Below, one piece after another: positions 55,099-64,000 of a DNA stretch of 64,000 bases (position 1 is its first letter; each line of letters begins with the position of its first letter). A program made the position numbers and the translations under genes. Origin of the DNA: Solanum dulcamara (taxonomy: Eukaryota; Streptophyta; Magnoliopsida; Solanales; Solanaceae); NCBI RefSeq assembly GCF_947179165.1, contig NC_077242.1, positions 48,493,097-48,557,096 on the forward strand, written 5' to 3'. Under the pieces are notes generated by a model that saw only the letters and a list, made by a program, of their open reading frames with translations, was not told the origin of the DNA and did not search any database.

Positions 55099-57440
55099 TG
55101 TAATGACCCTCCAGGTCATTTTTGTGTTTCTGCTTCTTTTTCATCATTTAGAGTATTCATCTAGCAACCCCAGGTCATTTATGACCTACTGATGCCGGTA
55201 TCTCGTTCTCCTGACCGTTCATTTGGATTTTAGATCCATTTCTCTATTTTGGAGCTTTTATAACTTGAAAAGTTAATTTCAGTCATAACTTTATGTAAAC
55301 GACCTCAGAATGAAATTTTGACGGTTCTATCAGCTTCAAAATGCCTAAATTAGGCTAAAAGCATGATCAACATGAGTAACGAGGTAATCAGTACGAGATT
55401 GGAGTCATTTGGCATTTTTGCCTTTGAATTTTGGCCTATGATTGACTTTGGTCAACACTCTTTGAAAATGCCATCAGTTGAAAATTCTGACAACGCAGTT
55501 AGTTTTAAAATGTCGAGTTTGGTCTAGAATGACCCTTTGTTTTCTTTCCGAGGCTTTTGGTCTAATCTGGAGGCTTGTCGTAAAATTAGGCTCAAAATGA
55601 CACTTGAGTGTGGAACCCACTTTTTATTAAAATGACCTCGTATGAGAATTTTAAATATACCATTGAGTCTTGAATGTCGAATTTGGTGGGGTAGCATATC
55701 TCATTTGTGCGTATAGGGTTCCAAACAAATTTTGAGCACCCCATCGAAGACCTTGGATATGCCAAGTCCATTTTGCACTAGCTGAGTCTGGTTCTGTTGC
55801 TAAAGCAACTCCTGGCCTCTTTAGCAGCCAGGAGGTCGCTAACGAGCCCAGACTCCATAGGTGGGTGTCGCTAAAATGACAAGTGGTCGGTAAAACCATA
55901 AGTGGTCACTGAAGACCAGACTCCATCGGGTGTTCACTTTTGCGACCCTTGAGGCTTATTTCATTGTCTGAAATTCAGTTAAGAAGTCTATCTTTGGGAC
56001 TCGATTTGTATCTCAATATTGGGGCAATTGTGACGATTAAGGGCCTAGGTTTGAGGAAATTTCATGGGGAATCCATTGGTGAGTCAGAATCTTGAGTGGA
56101 AGCTTCGTGTGAGGTAAATTCATGGATTTTGTTGCTTTTTTTAGCATTTTTGAGTGGAGTTTGTTATGAATATTAGAGTTGTATTTTATGATCATTTTAG
56201 CTCTATTTTCAGCGATTCTTAAGGCTAAGTGGTGGGGTTTTCCTCAAGGAACACCGTGGTGTGATTTTTTTGATTATGGGAGCTTCGTTTTTGGTAATTT
56301 GCTATCCCTAAATGCTTTCCTTGCTTGCTTTTAGCCTAAACTTGAAAGTATGGTGCATGTTTGGATTGTGGCTATTTTAGTGTGTGAATTGTGTTCCTTT
56401 TTGGAACAGAAGATTAGAGTAGCATTTAGGACATATTTTCAAAGTCAATTCCATAAGTTACGGAGCGGGTCCCACAATTCTCGATTTTAATTCTAAAATT
56501 ATTCCATCTTTGAATTCTATAATTTTAATGTCATAATGACTGTATTGACGTTATGAGTTTGTTTTTGACAACGTGGTAGCATTCTGAGGTCGTGTGGAAA
56601 GAATAGTTCCGGCAAAGTGATTTGGAGCGCGCATGTTTAGCCTATAGGTATGCTATGGCTTTTTTTCTTTAGATTGAGGTAGAATATGTGAAATCTTATT
56701 GAGATTGATGGAATTTGGGTTGGGTATCTTATTCATATATCTTAGGTGTTAGAAATCATGATTTACGATTTTTATAGGGTAATTCGGATAATTGGAAGCA
56801 TGTGATACTTTTTGTTAATTCTTAGTATTATAAGTGGCATTTATTGCATATACTTTGGAACTGCGGAGCAGGTTGGGCTTAGTATAGGTTGTGGAACTTT
56901 CTTTAGAAGCTTCGACATCACTCCGATGGGCTTAGATCTTTGTAAGATGGCATAGCAGGCTAGTGTCTGGTAGTTGGGCCTTAGCTAGGCGGTAACTTTG
57001 CCCTTATGAACAACCTTATCTATAAATTCCTATGAGTGTGACTTTTGAGATGTGTCGGTGATACTAGACTTTGTGTTCGGCTTGTTTCGGTTTCGGTTAT
57101 ATCCCTGGCGATATATCTGTTAATTTATTATGGAGGAGATCCTAGGTAATTATTAGTGTCCAGTTGGAAGGGAGAATATTCAGCACCATTGATTAAATCA
57201 TCTGTGATCATCCGGGTCCCAGTACCGACCACGACCATACCAATGGATTATGGTGAGCATTTGAGTCCCAGTCCTGGCCTTGACCACATTGAGAGTTTTG
57301 GTGAGAATCCGGGTGCCAGAGTTAGATGCGGTCCATGTTGACCCTTATGATCTGAGTTCTTAATTAGCTGTTCATGCTTTTTTTTCCATGAAACCCAGTT
57401 GAGTTAATGATTGTTACATCATATGTATTTATGTGTAATG
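55099..57440 (+). repeat. Plus-strand LTR, TGTAATGACCC family
   Basis: Opens TGTAATGACCCTCCAGGTCA, like 15780-16740 and 49313-52114. U3 has GCTAAAG-type words (55797-55920). A three-fold repeat with CCGGGTCCCAG / GAGTCCCAG / CCGGGTGCCAG lies at 57210-57325. The 3' end is not resolved; text of another family begins around 57440. Confidence 0.6.
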
Positions 57441-58583
57441 AAGAGAATAATTATTCATATATTTAATAAAATTCCAATTTTTTAAAAATTGAGTCTATGC
57501 ATATCTAATTGAGGTTTGAAAGAGCATAAGTAGTGAGTCTAAACGAGTTGAGGTTGATGAGAGTCCGCTGAGACTAAATGAGTTGATTTGATTATAATGA
57601 TGGATTGAGTATATGAGCATATTGAGTCATGAGAGTAGTATTGAGCACCAATTTGGGTATGAGTAAATAACAACTCGAAACCCAAATACTATGTAGCCAA
57701 CATAGGATATAGGCCATGTGTCTCAAGTCCCCAAATGATGGACTTTGATTGATTTTGGATCTACTAAGTTGAGCGTCCTTTACCATGGTAAGGTATTGGA
57801 CGTCTGTGGTAAAGGCAGTTCTTAAGCGTTGTATCATCACTAGCTCATAAGTGGTGGTTGTTGGTTAGAGAAATTCCCAAAGAATTATGGTATTATATTT
57901 TTATATATTGAGTTATATTTATATACCCACATCTTTTAAAGCATTCTTTTGTACTTATTGCATGCTTTATTAAATTTAGTAATTTCAGAGTAAGTCCCTT
58001 AGTTAAGTTGTTTGAGATTGAGTATTATTCATTATGGACCTTCCTAGTTATTTTACATACTCGTACATTCCATGTACTGATGCCATTTGGCCTGCATCAT
58101 TTTATGATGCAGATAAAAGTGATAGAGGTCCTTAACTTGCAAATAGTTAAAGACAAAATCCATTCAGCTTTTGGTAAGACCTCCTTGCAATCAGAGGATT
58201 TCAGTTTATTTCCTTAATTCTTTATTCTTTTGATAGTCATTTGAGGTAGCCTTTGAATTGTTTTGGCATCTTTCTAGTATTGAGTTAGAGGCTTTATAGA
58301 CAGAGTCAGAGTTGAGTTAGAGGGATATTTTTAGAGTATGTTTTTAAAACTTAATTTCATTATCGAGTATATGACATTGATTTCATCATGTTTGAGTATT
58401 TTTCAGCGCATTATTTCATTATTCATGATTTCTTGAGTGCCTACTTGAATTATTTGTCTTTTGAGTTATATTAAACCTTTCGCTGAGTGTTTGGATGTGT
58501 GATTGGACCAAGTGGTTCACTTGGGGACCAGCAATGGTCTTCGAGTGTCGGGCACGCCTAGGGTAACCTCTCAGGGCATGAAA
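57440..58583 (+). repeat. 5' LTR (3' part) of plus-strand gypsy element
   Basis: Ends with GGGCATGAAA, a decayed CATGACA, directly before the primer site. Contains the TACATTCCATGTACTGA box (58064-58080) and the CTGCATCA/TGATGCAG stem (58092-58112). The LTR start (compare 63650) is missing, replaced by the preceding LTR. Confidence 0.75.
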
Positions 58584-58587
58584 AATT

Positions 58588-58600
58588 TAGTATTAGAGCA
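58588..58600 (+). other. tRNA-Met primer-binding site, degenerate
   Basis: TAGTATTAGAGCA, two changes from TGGTATCAGAGCA. Confidence 0.8.
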
Positions 58601-58796
58601 TAAAGTTCTCGAGTACTAGGGAATTCATGAATTCGTGTCTAGTAGAGTCTTGCTTATAGGTGTGTTGTGCACCACACTTATAATCAAGAGGCTATAGGGC
58701 ATTAGGAATTTTTTTCACTTCTTCACACCCTCAGTTCGTGCTAAGAATTTAACTCTAAAAGTTCCTTTCTAATTCGTGCATTATACTTTGGAGATA
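58601..58796 (+). other. Gypsy RNA leader
   Basis: Holds GTCTAGTAGAGTCTTGCTTA (58637-58656), then AGGTGTGTTGTGCACCACAC with a GGTG..CACC pairing. The same word occurs at the same place in two other elements (3672 and 46264). Confidence 0.65.
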
Positions 58797-59970
58797 ATGC
58801 CTCCTAAAAGTACTGTCGATCAGAGAAAAACTGCCAACACTGAGTTTCCACAGTCTGAGATGCCCCCACCATCTAGAGTGAGAACAAGGGGCCGGCCTGC
58901 AAGGTCTACTGAGGCACCATAAGAGCTTACTACTCAGCCTACACTGACTTTAGAGGCTGATTTCTGAGGAGCAATTCTAATGCCACTTGGTTGGTATGTG
59001 CCAGAAATGGTAGCCAGAGTTCACCAACTCCTAGCTCTAGTTCTCAAGAGTCGTTTGTTTCCATGAGGATTAGATATTTTCTAAGAATGAATCTATCAGT
59101 TTTCACGAGTTCTAAAGCTGAGGAGGACCCCCAGAATTTCATCAATGAGATGTGGAAGATCATGAAAGCGATACATGCTATGGTGATTAAGGGGGTTGAA
59201 TCAGTGTCATATCAGCTCAAGAATATAGCGAATGTGTAGTACAACCAGTGGGAGGAAGGTAGAGGTAAAGAAGCTGATCCTACCATTTGAGATAAGTTCG
59301 AGGGTGCTTTTCTTAGTCACTTCTTTCCCAGAGAGTTGAGGGAAGCAAAGGTAGATGAGTTCTGACTATGAAACAAGAGGGGATGCCATTAAAGGAGTAT
59401 GGTTTGAAGTTCATCCAACTATCCATACATGCTCTGGAGATGATTCCATATATGAGATCTAAGATGCGGAAGTTTGTTTCCAATTTGGGCAGGCATGTGA
59501 AGAAAGAGTGTAAGGCATCATTATTAATTTTGTATATGGATATTTCCAAGCTCATGGTCTATGCTTAGAAGGTTGAGGAAGATAAGAAGAATGATAGAGA
59601 AGAATACTTAAGCAAGAAATCCAAATCAGCTGGGCATAAGAATGAGCAACGACAAGGCAAGGGCAACAGATCATTCTTTCAGAAGAAGTCATCTAGCTAT
59701 GCTCCATCGATAGTAAGTGCACCTGCTCCCAGCTACAGGTATGATCAAAAATCCCAGAGTAACCAAAATTTTAGAGCTCAAGGTTCCCAATATCAAGGAA
59801 GTGTGGCTCAAGGACTAAAAGGGAAGACACTTTATGGCAGACTCCAGTTGAGAGAGTGTATAGAGGGCACTAGGGGTTGCTATAATTGTGGTAAGGAGGG
59901 TCATTTCCAGTGAGATTGCCTAATATTGGGTGATAGACCTCAATCTTCTTCCACGACACCACCATGCTGA
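58797..59970 (+). pseudogene. Ty3/gypsy gag
   Basis: Start ATG 58797 (MPPKSTVDQRK) in good position after the leader. The gag domain is recognisable in pieces: DPQNFINEMWKIMKA, SYQLKNIA, then (second frame) FFPRELREAKVDEF and MPLKEYGLKFIQLSIHAL. The zinc knuckle at 59878-59919 reads CYNCGKEGHFQ, stop, DC: a TGA replaces one residue inside the knuckle. Early stops include 58919 and 59237. Confidence 0.85.
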
Positions 59971-60380
59971 GGAAATCAGAGGGGTACTACTGCAGGTGCA
60001 GGCAGAGGTTCAAACCGCCTATATTCTATGGCTAATCTCTAAGATAAAGAGAACTCGCCAGATGTTTTCACTGGTATACTTCAAGTATTTTCTTATGATT
60101 GTTATGACTTGTTGGATCCGGGTGCCACTTTGCCATTTGTAACCCCTTATGTGGCTAATAAGTTTGATAAAATCCCTAAGCACTTAAGCCTTTTAGTGTG
60201 TCTACTCCTGTTGGTGAGTCTATATTCACTGAGAGAGTCTATAGAGACTGTACTCTATTAATCTATGACAGGTATACCATAGCTGACGTGGTTGAGTTGT
60301 ACATGGTTTATTTTGATGTGATTCTTGGCATGGACTGTCTTTATGCCTGTTATGCCTCTGTTGATTGTAGGACTTAGATT
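59971..60380 (+). pseudogene. Ty3/gypsy aspartic protease
   Basis: The active-site strand LLDPGATLPFVTPYVANKF occurs near 60110-60170. The DPGA form instead of DTGA is common in this plant lineage, so it is not itself a lesion. Frameshifts follow. It processes gag-pol in intact elements. Confidence 0.75.
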
Positions 60381-61456
60381 GTGAAGTTCAATTTCCTAAA
60401 TGAGCCTATCTTAGAGTGGAAGGATAGTGTTGTTGTGTCTAAGGGTAAGTTTCTTTCCTGCCTTAAGAAAAGAAAGTTAATCTCGAAAGAGTGTATTTAT
60501 CACATCGTGCGAGTTAAAAATGATAGTGTGGAGTCTCCATCCCTTGAGTCAGTCCCTGTAGTCAATGAGTTTCTCGAGGTCTATCTTGATAATCTTCCCG
60601 GAGTCCCTCTTGAAAGGGAGATCGACTCTGGGATTGATGTTCTTCCCGATATGCAATCTATCTCTATTCCATCATATAGAATAGCTCCCGCTGAGTTGAA
60701 AGAGTTGAAAGAGCAGTTGAAAGATCTCTTAGATAATGGATTCATTAGGCCAAGTATCTCGCCTTAGGGCACTCCTGTCCTTTTCGTATGAAAGAAAGAT
60801 GGTTCTCTCAGGATGTGTATTGACTACCGTCAGTTGAACAAGGTCACTACTAAGAACAAGTACCCTCTCCCTAAGATAGATAGTATATTTGACCAGCTTT
60901 AGGGTGCTACTTGTTTCTCAAAGATAGACCTCAGATCAGGTAATCACCAGTTGAAAGTGAGAGAGTGTGACATCATAAAGACTGCTTTTCAAACTCGATA
61001 TGGTCACTTTGTGTTTCTTTTTATGTTCTATGGTCTGACCAACACTCCTATAACATTTACGGACTGATGAATAGACTGTTTAAATAATATTTAGACGTGT
61101 TCGTGATTGTATTTGTAGATGATATACTAATCTATTTGAGGAGTGAGAAAGAGCATGCTAAGCATCGTAGAATTGTCCTACAGACTCTCAAGGATAAAGA
61201 ACTGTATGCGAAGTTTTTAAAGTGTGAATTTTGGCTTGCCTCTATGGCATTTCTAGGCCATGTTATTTCTGGCGAGGGTATACGACTTGATTGGCAAAAG
61301 ATTGAAGCGGTTAAGAACTGTCTGAGGTCCACATCCTCTACTGATATAAAAAGTTTCTTAGGTTTAGACGGCTATTACCATAGATTTATTGAATGGTTCT
61401 TATCCATATCTTCACTATTGAATATGCTAAATCAAAAGAAGGCTAAGTTTCAATGA
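60381..61456 (+). pseudogene. Ty3/gypsy reverse transcriptase
   Basis: 60381-60767 (128 codons) runs from the protease-RT linker to AELKELKEQLKDLLDNGFIR. Then come [33 protein letters not shown], the catalytic FVDDILIY (FVDD 61112-61123) and FLGHVISGEGIRL. Stops at 60765, in the WKKDG motif (TGA for W) and near 60900, plus a shift near 61065, break it. Confidence 0.9.
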
Positions 61457-61900
61457 TCAGATTCTTGTGAGAGGAGTTTTCAAGAGTTGAAAATAAGGTT
61501 GACTACTACTCCAGTTTTGTCCCTACTCGAGGGAACCAATGGTTTTATAATTTATTATTATGCGTCTAGAGTTTGATTATGGTGTATGTTGATGCAGAGG
61601 GGAAATGTTATTGCTTATTCTTCCGCAACTTAAGATTAATGAGAGGAACTACCTGACTTACGACCTTGAGTTGGCAGCTGTAGTGTCCGCTCTCAAGATT
61701 TGGTGTCATTATCTTTATGGCATGCATCTTAACGTATTCACAGACCACAAGATCCTACAATATGTGTTTACTCATATAGAGGCAGAGGATATGGCTTGAG
61801 TTGCTCAAGGACTATGATATGAGCATCCTCTACTATCCAGGTAAGGGTAATATTGTTGCTGATGCTCTTAGCAGGTTATCTATGAGGAGAACTACCCATG
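61457..61900 (+). pseudogene. Ty3/gypsy RNase H
   Basis: [20 protein letters not shown], then HYLYGMHLNVFTDHKILQYV are clear. The first Asp block (near 61555) is degraded (YYYAS) and a stop replaces part of the ASRQL motif. Ends with [13 protein letters not shown] text near 61850-61880. Confidence 0.85.
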
Positions 61901-63300
61901 TAAAGGAGAGAAAGAAGGAGTTGGCCAAAAAGGTGCATAGATTCGCACATTTGGGAGTTTAACTCATTGACTCGAGTGATGATATTACCATTGTTCTAAA
62001 TGGGGATGAATCATCATTTGTCACAGAGGTGAAAGAAAAGACAGATCAAGATCCCATCCTCCTCCAATAGAAAGAGGGTGTTCGCAAGCAAAAAGTAATG
62101 TCTTTTTGCAAGAGGGGAGATGGAGTATTGAGATATCAAGGGAGATTATGTGTTCTAGATGTTGATGGCATTTGAGAAAGAGCCATGGAAGAGGCCCATA
62201 ACTCGAAGTATTCCGTCCATCCAGGATCTACGAAAATGTACCATGACTTGAGAGAAGTCTATTGATGGGGTGGGATAAAGAGAGATATAGCAAAATTTGT
62301 GTCCAAATGCCTAAACTACCAATAAGTCAAAGTTGAACATCAAAGGCCTTGTGGAGTAGCTCAGAATATTGAGATTCTAGAATAAAAGTGGGAGATAATC
62401 AATAAGGCCTTCATTACAGGTTGCCGCAGTCTCGTAGACAACACGATTCCATTTGGGTGATTGTGAATAGGATGACCAAGTCAGCCCACTTCTTCCTAGT
62501 TAAGACTACTGATGTCACAGAGGATTATGCTAGGTTGTACCTTTGGGAGATTTTCAAACTTCATGGAGTCCCCTTGTCCATTATATCAGATAAGGGAGCT
62601 CAATTCACTGCTCAATTCTGGAAGTCATTTCAGAAAGTTTGGGTTCTAGAGTGAACCTTAACACTGCCTTCCATCCACAGATAGACAGCCAGGCAGAGCG
62701 CACAATTCAAACCTTGGAGGATATGTTAAGAGCCTGTTTCATCAACTTCAAAGGTAATTGGGATGATCATTTACCTCTTATTGAGTTTGCTTCTAATAAT
62801 AGTTTCCATTCAAGTATACAGATGGCTCCTTATGAAGCTCTATATGGGAGAAGATGTAAATCACCAATTGGTTGGTTTGAAGTTGGTGAACTTGGATTGA
62901 TTGGACCTGACTTAGTTCACCAAGCCATGGAGAAGGTGAAAATCATCTAAGAGAGGTTGAAGACTATCCAAAGCTAACATAAATCTTATACTGGTGTTAG
63001 GAGAAGAGACTTGGAATTTGAGGTGAGTGATTGGATGTATTTGAGATTTTTACCCATGAAAGGGGTTATGAGGTTTGGAAAGAAAGGGAAGTTGAGTCCA
63101 TGTTACATTGGTCTTTCTCAGAATGTGAAGAGAGTGGGTAATGTAGCCTATGAGTTGGAGTTACCACTAGAGTTAGATGCGGTCCACCCAGTGTTTCACA
63201 TCTCCATGCTTAAGAAGTGCTTGGGAGATCCTTCACTCCTTGTGCCGACCAAAAGCACTGGGGAGAAAGAGAGTTTGACTTATAAGGAGGTTCCAATTTA
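61901..63300 (+). pseudogene. Ty3/gypsy integrase
   Basis: The zinc-binding part (HPGSTKMYHDLREVY) is near 62215-62260. The first catalytic Asp of the MDFITGLP motif is replaced (reads NKAFITG near 62400). The second ([12 protein letters not shown], near 62590) and the Glu ([13 protein letters not shown], near 62690) remain. 62639-62950 holds the rest of the core ([20 protein letters not shown]) and 63011-63301 the C-terminal domain (RFGKKGKLSPCYIG, HPVFHISMLKKCLGD). Shifts lie near 62430 and 62640. Confidence 0.88.
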
Positions 63301-63460
63301 GATTCTTGGTCATGAGGTTCAGAAATTAAGTACCAAAGAGGTAGTATTCGTCAAAGTTCTATGGAAAAATCCGTTTGTGGAGGAAGCTACATGGCAAGCT
63401 GAAAAGGATATGAAATCTAGATACCCGCATCTATTTATGACTTCAAATGATGATATTAAG
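63301..63460 (+). pseudogene. Chromodomain-like pol C-terminus
   Basis: After a stop at 63299-63301 the frame continues KEVVFVKVLWKNPFVEEATW, then EKDMKSRYPHLF, the conserved tail of chromovirus integrases that targets chromatin. This supports placing the family in the chromovirus branch. Confidence 0.75.
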
Positions 63461-63631
63461 GGTAATGTTTCTTTCTCTAATCATTGAGTTGATGTTCATT
63501 CTGAATTTTGAGTATTTGATATGTATTCTTGAGACTGAGTAGTTGATTGTCCGAATGTTTGATTGTTGAGTTCTTGATTGCATTCGTGCCTTGGGTGATT
63601 TCCTAGCTTGTCCATCATTTCAGGATGAATG

Positions 63632-63649
63632 ATCTTAAGGGCGAGATAT
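63632..63649 (+). other. Polypurine tract
   Basis: CTTAAGGGCGAGATAT directly precedes TGTAACACCCC; one interrupting C. Confidence 0.75.
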
Positions 63650-64000
63650 TGTAACACCCCTGAAGTCCCTAGCCTAAACTAACTCTGAATGATCTGAAGA
63701 TTTGCACAAGAGGATGACCACGAGACCTTTCATAGGCCGTATTAATCACCACAGACCGTGAAGAGGATCCCTAAAGGTTCCTAGGATCTGAGAAAAAGGG
63801 GAAAGGGAAGGATCATGATGGTCTGGAAGGACCTTGGTGAGCACCACGGACCGTGAAGCCCATCCATGATCCTTACCCCAGGAACCCTAAGTTGAAAACC
63901 ACCATGAGCGAGGACCACGAGCCGTAATGGGGTTCATATACCATGAAAAGGTCTATGAAGTTGAATGCCTCCCTAAGCCTTTGGTATAAGGTAACTTCAC
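63650..64000 (+). repeat. Start of 3' LTR, cut by window end
   Basis: Opens TGTAACACCCCTGAAG. Three copies of a CACCACAGACCGTGAAG-type word with near-palindromic ACGGACCGT occur at 63747, 63842 and about 63912. With the 58583 LTR end this defines an internal region of 5066 bp. Confidence 0.85.

Overview
This 64 kb window is repeat-derived plant nuclear DNA, most likely from a nightshade (Solanaceae). I find no convincing host gene, rRNA, tRNA gene or CRISPR array. The organism call is an inference. It rests on dense chromovirus-type Ty3/gypsy elements with 1-3 kb LTRs, plant LINEs with an RNase H tail, a Stowaway-type element, a tRNA-derived SINE, and a scrambled endogenous pararetrovirus (EPRV) of the kind known from tomato, potato and tobacco. 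Nearly every coding region carries stops and frameshifts, so these are fossils rather than active genes.

Layout. (1) 1-8018, minus: Ty3/gypsy sequence reading leftward. One LTR (3752-5954) has a primer-binding site and gag-pol on one side and a polypurine tract with an integrase 3' end on the other, so two elements share it. The array lies in the RNase H end of a LINE. (2) 8019-15757, minus: this LINE, with its endonuclease split by a 3.1 kb solo LTR (11663-14770) flanked by GAAGT duplications. Another LTR follows at 15780-16740. (3) 17200-19515: a second, 5'-truncated LINE. (4) 19516-21990: AT-rich DNA with a 742 bp Stowaway-like element and a TG/TA microsatellite. (5) 21991-35367: the EPRV locus. 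A long stretch (25646-34920) runs RT-RNase H, transactivator, promoter, leader, tRNA-Met primer site, five tiny ORFs, movement protein, coat protein, a second Cys cluster and protease. To its left is a mosaic of short viral pieces in both orientations, including an inverted 1.47 kb copy of transactivator tail plus promoter. (6) 35367-35570: a SINE at the EPRV edge. (7) 36669-52495, minus: nested LTR elements, including a gypsy pol (40456-42480), a solo LTR with an ACCGA duplication (43546-45846) and several other LTRs. (8) 52496-64000, plus: further LTRs, a 58 bp minisatellite, and the most complete element, a gypsy with 5' LTR end, PBS, gag, protease, RT, RNase H, integrase, chromodomain-like tail, PPT and 3' LTR start (57440-64000).

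The most interesting part is the EPRV. Its 5' end looks badnavirus/tungrovirus-like: an AUG-less first frame, ATGA-overlapping mini-ORFs, and a CX2CX11CX2CX4CX2C second zinc cluster after the coat-protein knuckle. Its 3' end has a caulimovirus-type transactivator, which badnaviruses lack. The inverted arms are a plausible source of double-stranded viral RNA. Whether this lineage is already described cannot be decided from the sequence alone.
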